From assembly GCA_012965625.1 (NCBI GenBank), contig DTSC01000068.1:1-16871 (forward strand): a stretch of 16,871 nt of DNA, in the 5' to 3' direction. A program made the position numbers and the translations under genes. Origin of the DNA: Flavobacteriales bacterium. GTDB taxonomy: Bacteria > Bacteroidota > Bacteroidia > NORP154. Within the stretch, counting starts at the first letter, position 1, and the number at the start of each line of letters is the position of its first letter. Of this stretch, positions 1 to 6,293 are shown in pieces. The notes under the pieces are model-generated. The model had not been told where the DNA came from. It ran no database searches and worked only from the letters and a program-made list of their open reading frames with translations.

Positions 1-720
1 GGTTCCTGCTTGTAGTGATTTTCCATCCTGCATCAATGCTTCTATGCAATAGGTGTCCTCAGCACCCGCAAATTTTTCATTGTCTGTTTTTAATCCTTGT
101 AGCACTGGAACCGCCATAAAATTTTCTGCAAAATCAGTATAGACTCCAAGCATGCGCCTGGTCTCCTCCTCTGCTTCCTGCTTTGTTGCATGTGCCGTAT
201 GGCCCTCTTGCCATAAGAATTCTGTAGTTCTTAAAAACAATCGTGTTCTCATCTCCCAACGAACAACATTGGCCCACTGGTTGATTAGCAAAGGCAGGTC
301 ACGATATGAGGTAATCCATTTTTTATAGCTGTTCCATATAATGGTTTCTGAAGTAGGCCTTACGATCAGCTCCTCTTCTAACTTAGCCGTTTCATCCACC
401 ACAACCCCTTTGCCATCATCAGCATTTTTTAACCTGTAATGCGTAACAACCGCACATTCCTTTGCAAACCCTTCCACATGATCAGCTTCTTTACTTAAAA
501 AAGATATAGGAATAAATAATGGGAAGTATGCATTAGAGTGCCCTGTATCCTTAAACATCTTATCAAGGCCAGCCTGCATTTTCTCCCAAATAGAGTACCC
601 GTATGGTTTTATTACCATGCACCCCCTTACCGCTGAGTTCTCCGCCAAATCAGCTTTTAAAACAATATCATTATACCACTGTGGGAAGTCCTCACTTCTC
701 GATGCAAAATTTTTCGCCAT
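1..720 (-). CDS. proS: Prolyl-tRNA synthetase, N-terminal 240 residues (cut by window edge)
   Basis: Charges tRNA-Pro with proline in the cytoplasm. The visible 240 codons begin MAKNFASRSEDFPQWYND and match the archaeal/eukaryote-like class of ProRS rather than the long E. coli type with an editing insertion. Family landmarks are RPTSET near residue 142, class II motif 2 (VRWEMR, followed by LRTTEFLWQEGHTAH) around residues 168-190, and GAEDTYCIEALMQDGKS close to the window edge. The start is the ATG at 718-720, which gives the usual family N-terminus. The reading frame is open to base 1, so the C-terminal half (rest of the catalytic core, anticodon-binding domain) lies outside the window. 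This is a boundary effect, not a broken gene. It is transcribed divergently from the gene at 950, with 229 bases between them. I saw no T-box-like leader. Confidence 0.95.
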   Translation of the reverse strand, partial: MAKNFASRSEDFPQWYNDIVLKADLAENSAVRGCMVIKPYGYSIWEKMQAGLDKMFKDTGHSNAYFPLFIPISFLSKEADHVEGFAKECAVVTHYRLKNADDGKGVVVDETAKLEEELIVRPTSETIIWNSYKKWITSYRDLPLLINQWANVVRWEMRTRLFLRTTEFLWQEGHTAHATKQEAEEETRRMLGVYTDFAENFMAVPVLQGLKTDNEKFAGAEDTYCIEALMQDGKSLQAGT

Positions 721-934
721 AAAATGTTATTCAGAATTGTGATTTGGCTTTATAAGTTTTTTATGGTGGAATCACTCCATTTCACAGTTCATCTTTCCAT
801 AAATTCCAGGATAATTAAATAAACTGGCACGATACTTGTTTTCTAGTAATAGCAATTGAACAAATTGTCGTTTTAACCAGAAACCAAATAAAATTGAAAC
901 CACGCAAAACTAAGAAATTAACATTCACCAAACA

Positions 935-943
935 AAAGGAGGA
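935..943 (+). promoter_or_regulatory. Strong Shine-Dalgarno sequence for the repetitive secreted protein
   Basis: AAAGGAGGA lies here, with its AGGAGG core at 937-942, seven bases before the ATG at 950. It fixes that start codon. The other genes in the window have AT-rich leaders without a recognisable Shine-Dalgarno, as is usual in Bacteroidota, so this site is an exception. No clear TAnnTTTG promoter was found on this strand in 721-934. Confidence 0.75.
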
Positions 944-949
944 CAAGTC

Positions 950-2731
950 ATGAAAACAACAACTACAAATTTAACAGCAGTATTATTGTTGAGCAGCATA
1001 GTCGTTTTAGCCCAAATATCGGAAAATGAGGATGACATATATTATACTCCAAATGATAATATCATAAATTCTTCTGATGACGACAATTCGCATGTATCAG
1101 ATGATGAATATAAGACCATCTATGATAAAGACAGTGAAACAGCACCAGCCTATAAAAGCACAGAAGAATATACTGATCCGGATGGCGACACTTATGTCAC
1201 CAACAATTACTATTATGAGGAGGAGGAATTTGACTATGATGATTATTATGATTATTCCTATTCATCCAGACTAAGGCGATTTCACAATCCTGTTTCTTCT
1301 TACGGATACTATGATCCTTATTATACCAATTCCTATTGGTATTCAAACAATCCATATGATTATGGAACAAGCATATATCTTGGATACCCATGGTGGGGAA
1401 CAACAATCAGCTGGGGCTGGGGATTAGGCTCCCTGATATTCGGATGGGGATATCCCAGCTATTATTCTCATTACGGTTATTATAGCCATCATCATTGGAA
1501 CCACCATTACAACCACCATTACGCCGGATATTACGGTTATGGTTACGGTGGTTACGGATATGGTGGTTACGGATATGGTGGTTACGGATATGGTGGTTAC
1601 GGATATGGATATGGAAACTCCTATTGGGCTGGATATAATGACGGCTATTGGGACGGAGCTTATGACAATAGCGGTTATTATGGCGGTGCAACAGGGCACT
1701 ATTATAACAGCTATGATGGCAATAGCAATTACTACGGACCAAGAATTGTTACTGCTTCAAATTTAGAAATGCCTTCGGGCAGCCCTAAAGGGATAGCAGA
1801 TATATATCAGGCAGAATACGGAACTACGAAAACAAGTTTCCATGAGGATGGATATTCTGAAATATCGTCAGTAAAACCAGCCCATATTGTCACTGCTCCA
1901 ATAGGTAACATTGGAACCAAAGCGGTGGGAATTAAATATGACAAAGAACCCATCTCAAACAATCAGGACAAAGCGGTTATTTCAAAACCAATTAACACCA
2001 AAGCAACAAACACGGTTTCTGATGATCACGGCTTAGTGACCAAGCCAAAAAACACTTATTCTGTTAAGGATGATGGGCCAAAATCTACTCATACAGGTTA
2101 TAGCGATGTGAAAAACAACACTTCATACCCTAAAGCTGGTCCAAAGACCGGAAAAGTATATGAAGGGCCATCAAATACCGGTGGAAGTTTGGGAATAAAA
2201 GAATATGACAAGCCAAAGACAAATGAGGTTAAGAAGTATAGCTATGAAAAGCCAAAGTCTTATAATAACGCTGGGTATACAAGGCCAAGTACAAGAAACT
2301 CAACATATCAAAAGCCAAAAGCTACATCAAAGCCAAGCTATACCAAGCCTAGAGCTACAACTAAGCCTAGCTATACTAAGCCTAGAACTACAACTAAGCC
2401 AAGCTATACTAAGCCAAAAGCTACGACCAAGCCCAGCTATACCAGGCCAAAAGCTACGACCAAACCCAGCTATACCAGGCCAGCTCCTGCCAAGTATACA
2501 AAGCCAAGGAGTAATACCCAAACAAGGCCAAGTACAAGGCCTGCAACAAATCCCCGGAAAAACTCGAGCAGCTATTCGAGGCCCAGCTCTTCTAGCCGGT
2601 CCGGTACTGCCAGCAGGGCCAGTTCACCAAGAAGGGTAAGTACGCCGAGCAGGGCCAGCTCATCAAGCAGGGCAAGTTCGCCAAGCAGGTCCAGCTCAAG
2701 AGGTAGTAGGTCAACAAAATCCAGGCGATAG
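950..2731 (+). CDS. Secreted low-complexity Gly/Tyr-, Lys/Pro- and Ser/Arg-rich repeat protein
   Basis: Function unknown. The 593-residue product starts with a signal peptide (about residues 1-22, hydrophobic core AVLLLSSIVVLA), so it should be exported. Distinct segments follow. Residues 23-105 are acidic and Asp/Glu/Tyr-rich. Residues 107-175 are aromatic (RLRRFHNPVSSYGYYDPYYTN, then several Trp/Gly). A His cluster lies at 179-191. GYGYG repeats occupy 196-220, and a Gly/Tyr/Asn region runs to about 263. A less repetitive linker spans 264-430. Five 11-residue units of the type ATTKPSYTKPK lie at 457-511, and a Ser/Arg tail at 536-593. The net charge therefore runs from acidic to strongly basic. 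The aromatic core resembles hypothetical proteins of Cytophagales as I remember them, sometimes mis-annotated as vitellogenin-like; that is recollection, not a search. A role as a surface coat, adhesive or matrix protein is inferred from composition only. It may share a transcript with the outer membrane protein 35 bases downstream. Confidence 0.85.
   Translation: MKTTTTNLTAVLLLSSIVVLAQISENEDDIYYTPNDNIINSSDDDNSHVSDDEYKTIYDKDSETAPAYKSTEEYTDPDGDTYVTNNYYYEEEEFDYDDYYDYSYSSRLRRFHNPVSSYGYYDPYYTNSYWYSNNPYDYGTSIYLGYPWWGTTISWGWGLGSLIFGWGYPSYYSHYGYYSHHHWNHHYNHHYAGYYGYGYGGYGYGGYGYGGYGYGGYGYGYGNSYWAGYNDGYWDGAYDNSGYYGGATGHYYNSYDGNSNYYGPRIVTASNLEMPSGSPKGIADIYQAEYGTTKTSFHEDGYSEISSVKPAHIVTAPIGNIGTKAVGIKYDKEPISNNQDKAVISKPINTKATNTVSDDHGLVTKPKNTYSVKDDGPKSTHTGYSDVKNNTSYPKAGPKTGKVYEGPSNTGGSLGIKEYDKPKTNEVKKYSYEKPKSYNNAGYTRPSTRNSTYQKPKATSKPSYTKPRATTKPSYTKPRTTTKPSYTKPKATTKPSYTRPKATTKPSYTRPAPAKYTKPRSNTQTRPSTRPATNPRKNSSSYSRPSSSSRSGTASRASSPRRVSTPSRASSSSRASSPSRSSSRGSRSTKSRR
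1535..1609 (+). repeat. 15-bp tandem repeat encoding GYGYG, five units
   Basis: The unit GGTTACGGATATGGT is exact at 1550-1564, 1565-1579 and 1580-1594. A last copy at 1595-1609 differs in one base, and a degenerate first copy lies at 1535-1549. The unit is codon-aligned and encodes residues 196-220 of the secreted protein. Exact copies suggest recent slippage or purifying homogenisation, and a copy-number change would keep the reading frame. Confidence 0.95.
2318..2482 (+). repeat. 33-bp tandem repeat encoding Lys-Pro-Ser-Tyr undecapeptides, five units
   Basis: Units lie at 2318-2350, 2351-2383, 2384-2416, 2417-2449 and 2450-2482, codon-aligned and encoding residues 457-511. The consensus is (K/R)-A/T-T-T-K-P-S-Y-T-(K/R)-P. 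The copies differ mostly at synonymous or Lys/Arg positions. The last two differ by a single base, which points to recent duplication. Confidence 0.95.
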
Positions 2732-2766
2732 GTTTTTGGTTCAATTAAATTTTAAACATTCATGCC

Positions 2767-4251
2767 ATGAGTTCCAAGAAAGCTTTTTTACTATTGTTGG
2801 CAATATTGTCATTCCAGATTATACAGGCCCAGAATGAGGTGGATGCATTAAGATATTCACAAATGGTTTTTAGTGGAACTGCCCGATACAATTCATTATC
2901 TGGTGCTTTTGGCGCTCTGGGTGGCGACCTTTCTGTAACCAGTGTAAATCCTGCAGGTATAGGAGTATATAGAAGCTCGGAATTCTCATTTACCCCTACC
3001 ATTTTTACATCTAATACCACTTCAGATTACTACGGCAGAACATCAGAAGATGGAAAAATAAACTTTAATTTCAGCAATGTTGGGGCAGTTTTCACAGACT
3101 TAAAGAATGGCAAAGATGATTACTCTCAATGGAATTCAACTCAATTTGCCTTTACATACAACCGTCATAATAATTTTAATAATCGCATAATTATTAGCGG
3201 AATTAATCCAAGCAGTTCATTGCTGGATCATTATGCCGGTCAAATAAATGGCACAAATCCATCAGACGTTTATGATACAAGCCCTTTTGGAGCAGGGTTG
3301 GCCTGGGACACATATCTATTGAACTCTAAAGATTCAATTGATACTACAACTTACATTACCTTGCTTAATTCTGGAGGAGCTGAACAAGAAAAACACATTG
3401 TTCAAACTGGAGGAAGCAGTGAGCTTAATATCACTTTTAGCGGCAATTATAACAATAAGCTATACATCGGAGGCACCCTTGGGTTCCCCTATATTAATTA
3501 CTCTGAGGAATCTACTTATAGTGAAACTGATGTAAACGATACTATCCCTAATTTTCAATCATTCAGCTTAATTGAAAACCTGCATACCAGTGGGTCTGGG
3601 TTCAATTTTAAATTTGGGATGATCCTTAGAGCAACAGATTGGCTAAGACTGGGAGGAGCCATCCATACTCCTACATTTTATAAGCTAAGTGATGAATATA
3701 GTGCTATTATTATTTCGACATTTGATTCAGTCCCACCTGAATCTCCTTCAACAGCCTTATCTTATACTTCATACTCCCCAAATGGTGCTTATGACTACCG
3801 GTTATATACACCTTGGAGAATTATTGGAAGCCTGGCATTAATAGTTGGCAAAAAAGGGCTGATAAGTGGAGATCTTGAATTGATTGATTATTCCTCTGCC
3901 AGGTTAAGGTCTACCTATTATGGCTATGCTCCTCAAAATGCATCAATTGACCAAAAGTACACACATGCAACTAACCTAAGAATTGGAACCGAATGGAGAT
4001 TTATGCCTTTTAGTATAAGAGGCGGATATGCGGTATATGGAAGCCCATATAAAAACGGCATAAATGATGGATTAAGGGCTAGCTATTCCGTAGGGTTTGG
4101 AATCCGAGAAAAGAACTTTTTCCTCGATCTTGCTTATACCTATAGCAAATCCACTGAAGATTATTATTTATATAGTGGGGAATTAGCAGAGCCTGCTGTA
4201 AACACAGCTGAGAATCACAAATTTCAATCTACCTTAGGCTTTAAATTCTAA
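2767..4251 (+). CDS. Outer membrane beta-barrel protein, OmpP1/FadL/TodX-like
   Basis: Predicted outer membrane transport protein of the FadL-like superfamily, whose known members move hydrophobic compounds across the outer membrane; the substrate here is unknown. The 494-residue product has a signal peptide (KKAFLLLLAILSF, probable cleavage after Ala21). The conserved N-terminal plug-like segment GALGGDLSVTSVNPAGIGVY lies around residues 49-68, with the family hallmark NPAG at 61-64. The rest is rich in alternating aromatic/polar stretches typical of beta strands, and the protein ends in a terminal Phe (LGFKF), the usual barrel-assembly signal. The length fits the family. The gene starts 35 bases after the repetitive secreted protein and could be translated from the same mRNA. 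Its stop codon is part of an inverted repeat shared with the convergent gene. The family call is fairly sure; the specific substrate cannot be read from sequence. Confidence 0.82.
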   Translation: MSSKKAFLLLLAILSFQIIQAQNEVDALRYSQMVFSGTARYNSLSGAFGALGGDLSVTSVNPAGIGVYRSSEFSFTPTIFTSNTTSDYYGRTSEDGKINFNFSNVGAVFTDLKNGKDDYSQWNSTQFAFTYNRHNNFNNRIIISGINPSSSLLDHYAGQINGTNPSDVYDTSPFGAGLAWDTYLLNSKDSIDTTTYITLLNSGGAEQEKHIVQTGGSSELNITFSGNYNNKLYIGGTLGFPYINYSEESTYSETDVNDTIPNFQSFSLIENLHTSGSGFNFKFGMILRATDWLRLGGAIHTPTFYKLSDEYSAIIISTFDSVPPESPSTALSYTSYSPNGAYDYRLYTPWRIIGSLALIVGKKGLISGDLELIDYSSARLRSTYYGYAPQNASIDQKYTHATNLRIGTEWRFMPFSIRGGYAVYGSPYKNGINDGLRASYSVGFGIREKNFFLDLAYTYSKSTEDYYLYSGELAEPAVNTAENHKFQSTLGFKF

Positions 4252-4272
4252 TAAATACAAGTCTTAGAATTT
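4243..4272. terminator. Inverted repeat spanning two facing stop codons, possible bidirectional terminator
   Basis: AAATTCTAA (4243-4251) and TTAGAATTT (4264-4272) are perfect 9-base inverted repeats around a 12-base loop. The arms contain the stop codons of both convergent genes (TAA at 4249-4251; TTA on this strand at 4264-4266). The stem has a single G-C pair and is followed by only short T runs, so it would be a weak terminator. Its position between convergent genes is the main support. Confidence 0.4.
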
Positions 4273-5127
4273 TATTTCTGCTATATCTGAGTCAACCAGG
4301 ATTCTACCACAGTGCTCACAAACGATTACCTTCTTGTGCAACTTAATATCCAGCTGTCGTTGAGGCGGTATCTTATTAAAACAGCCACCACAGGAACTTC
4401 TTTCTACAGAGACCACAGCCAAACCGTTTCTTGCATTTTTCCTGATTCTTTTATAACCAGTTAAAAATCGCTCTTCAATTATCTTTTCTGCTTTTTGAGA
4501 CTTCTTTATCAGTTTTTTTTCTTCCTTTTCAGTTTCAGTAATAATCTCGTTAAGTTCTTTCTTTTTAAACTTCAGATCCGTTTGCCGCTCTTTAAGATCC
4601 CCTTTAGCAGATTCAATTGTTTCGGCCTTACTCTCAATGGTAACTTGATATTCATTTATCTTCTTCTCTGCTAGTTGAATTTCCAAACCTTGAAATTCAA
4701 TTTCTTTTGCAAGAGAGCTAAACTCTCTATTGTTCTTTACGTTGTCCTGTTGTTTTTTGTACTTTTTTGTCAAAGCTTGGGAATCTTTTATTTCATTCTT
4801 TTTGGTTTTAATAAATTCCTCTAAGCCATTTATCTCTGCATCAATATTTTTTACCCTAGTATCAAGACCTTCAATTTCATCTTCTAAATCCTGTACCTCT
4901 AAAGGCAGCTCGCCTCTAACCGTTCTGATCTCATCAATTTGAGAATCAACGGATTGCAAGTCATATAATGCTTTTAATTTCTGCTCTATAGCAAGGTCTC
5001 TACTGGAAGTTTTCTTAACAGCTTTACTGGAAGTTTTCATAACAGCTTTACTGGAAGTTTTCTTAACAGCTTTACTGGAAGTTTTCTTAGCAGCAGAAGC
5101 TGGCTTCTTTTCTTTATCTTTCACCAT
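4264..5127 (-). CDS. Coiled-coil C4-type zinc-ribbon protein (zf-RING_7 family) with Lys/Ser-rich N-terminal tail
   Basis: 287-residue cytoplasmic protein. Residues 1-45 form a basic, repetitive tail (KTSSKAVK units). Residues 46-240 are long charged helices predicted as a coiled-coil hairpin. The C-terminus is a zinc ribbon with Cys246, Cys249, Cys270 and Cys273 (CGGC then CEHC). This architecture matches the family that includes Helicobacter HP0958, known to bind the sigma-54 factor and flagellin mRNA, and chlamydial CdsZ; the role in Bacteroidota is not established. The gene begins 4 bases after the Nif3-like gene ends, so the two are almost certainly co-transcribed. There is no Shine-Dalgarno before the ATG. 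An internal start after the tail is possible, but no Met follows the tail in a good position. Family call secure; function unknown. Confidence 0.85.
   Translation of the reverse strand: MVKDKEKKPASAAKKTSSKAVKKTSSKAVMKTSSKAVKKTSSRDLAIEQKLKALYDLQSVDSQIDEIRTVRGELPLEVQDLEDEIEGLDTRVKNIDAEINGLEEFIKTKKNEIKDSQALTKKYKKQQDNVKNNREFSSLAKEIEFQGLEIQLAEKKINEYQVTIESKAETIESAKGDLKERQTDLKFKKKELNEIITETEKEEKKLIKKSQKAEKIIEERFLTGYKRIRKNARNGLAVVSVERSSCGGCFNKIPPQRQLDIKLHKKVIVCEHCGRILVDSDIAEIKF
5001..5096 (-). repeat. 24-bp tandem repeat in the basic tail of the zinc-ribbon gene
   Basis: Copies lie at 5001-5024, 5025-5048 and 5049-5072, with a partial fourth at 5073-5096. The second differs from its neighbours by one base, which turns Lys into Met. 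On the coding strand they encode KTSSKAVK-like octapeptides, residues about 11-43. Near identity at the DNA level indicates recent expansion. Confidence 0.9.
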
Positions 5128-5131
5128 AATG

Positions 5132-6226
5132 TCAATAATAGTTTATTGGATTTGTGTTTATTTCTGATAAACGGAGCGCAAATTTAGGGAATTTTTTATT
5201 AATTAGATCATATAACAAGTCTTTCGTAAATTGTTCACTTTCATAGTGGCCAATATCTGCGATTACAATTTTTCCTTCCGCATCAAAAAACTGATGGTAC
5301 TTAAAATCAGCTGTTATTAAAAAATCTGCTTTGTTTCTGATAGCATCAGCCAACAAAAAGCTGCCTGAACCACCACAAACCGCCACAGTTTTTACCTTTT
5401 TCTTTCTTAAGGCTGTATATCTTATACTCTTACACCTCATTGTTGTCTTTATCTTCTTTAGAAAGGCTTTTTCATCCATTTCCTTATGAAGTAGCCCTAT
5501 CATACCTGAACCTATCATTTTATGTTGATTGTCCAAGGGAATGATGTCATAAGCGACTTCTTCATATGGATGAGAATGAAACAGGGCTTCTAATATCTTG
5601 CCTTCTGAATGTTTTGGAAAGATAGATTCAATTTTTATCTCGGACTCCTGATTTTGTTTTCCCTTTACTCCAACCACCGGATCAGTTCCCTCATTTCCCT
5701 TAAAGGTTCCATAACCTTCACTGTTAAAGCTACATTCAGAGTAATCAGATATATTTCCAGCTCCTGCTTCAAATATAGCAGCTCTTACTTTCCCCACTTT
5801 TTCAGCAGGACAAAAAGTAATTAATTTTTTTAACAGCCCCTTTTTCGGAGTTAAGATCTGGCAGTCTTTCATGCCAAGCTTCTGTGTAATTTTTGCATTT
5901 ACACCTGCCTTAACATTGTCAAGATTGGTATGGATTGCATATAAGGCTATATCTTTCTGAATTGCCTTAATAAATGTGCGTTCCACATAGTTTTTGCCGG
6001 TAAGACTACTGATGCCACCAAAGATCAAGGGGTGATGGGAAACAATGAGGTCACATTTTTTTTTAATCGCTTCATTCACCACCTCCTCTGTGCAATCTAA
6101 AGAAATTAGGGCTTTGGTGATTTTCCTATTAGGATTGCCATAAAGGAGTCCGGAATTGTCATAAGACTCCTGGTACTGCAAGGGAGCTAATTCTTCCAAA
6201 AACTTTATTAGTTCACTAAGGCGCAT
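5132..6226 (-). CDS. Nif3-like dinuclear metal centre hexameric protein (DUF34/YbgI family)
   Basis: Conserved cytoplasmic protein with two metal ions per subunit; often mislabelled GTP cyclohydrolase I type 2, with no agreed biochemical activity. Metal ligands expected for the family are present: SHHPLIFGG with His64 and His65, IHTNLDNVKAG with His99 and Asp103, and GHYESE with His327 and Glu331. At 364 residues it is the long form, carrying the inserted PII/CutA-like domain (about residues 125-235) between the two Nif3 halves, as in Bacillus YqfO. E. coli YbgI (about 247 residues) lacks the insert. The start at 6224-6226 gives the family's usual N-terminus (LSELIKFLEELAPLQYQESYDNSGL). It is the first gene of a pair with the zinc-ribbon protein and is divergent from the aminopeptidase gene. 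Confidence 0.92.
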   Translation of the reverse strand: MRLSELIKFLEELAPLQYQESYDNSGLLYGNPNRKITKALISLDCTEEVVNEAIKKKCDLIVSHHPLIFGGISSLTGKNYVERTFIKAIQKDIALYAIHTNLDNVKAGVNAKITQKLGMKDCQILTPKKGLLKKLITFCPAEKVGKVRAAIFEAGAGNISDYSECSFNSEGYGTFKGNEGTDPVVGVKGKQNQESEIKIESIFPKHSEGKILEALFHSHPYEEVAYDIIPLDNQHKMIGSGMIGLLHKEMDEKAFLKKIKTTMRCKSIRYTALRKKKVKTVAVCGGSGSFLLADAIRNKADFLITADFKYHQFFDAEGKIVIADIGHYESEQFTKDLLYDLINKKFPKFALRLSEINTNPINYY

Positions 6227-6240
6227 TAAGGCTAATAATT

Positions 6241-6275
6241 TTTGCTAAAATACTAATTTCTATTAGTTATCTTTG
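6241..6275 (+). promoter_or_regulatory. Candidate Bacteroidota-type promoter for the M1 aminopeptidase
   Basis: TATCTTTG at 6268-6275 matches the -7 consensus TAnnTTTG. TTTG at 6241-6244 could serve as the -33 element, with a 23-base spacer at the long end of the usual range. Transcription would begin near 6281-6283. That leaves only about 12 untranslated bases before the ATG at 6294, but about 40 before the internal ATG at 6321. In AT-rich DNA such matches can occur by chance; the location in a divergent intergenic region is the support. Confidence 0.45.
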
Positions 6276-6293
6276 GGCATTCTAGAATAAAGG

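Noticed and set aside
1..720. proS as a pseudogene because it lacks a C-terminus.
   Set aside because: The frame is intact to the window edge; the missing part is simply not in the window.
905..936. Minus-strand TAGTTTTG (905-912) with TTTG 20 bases upstream (933-936), a possible proS promoter.
   Set aside because: It would leave a leader of about 180 bases and overlaps the Shine-Dalgarno of the divergent gene; a chance match in A-rich sequence is as likely.
1077..1766. Several open frames on both strands within the Gly-Tyr region.
   Set aside because: They are by-products of the repetitive codons of the secreted protein, with no plausible starts or protein-like composition of their own.
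1535..2482. Direct repeats considered as a CRISPR array.
   Set aside because: Units are contiguous, codon-aligned and without spacers; they are coding repeats.
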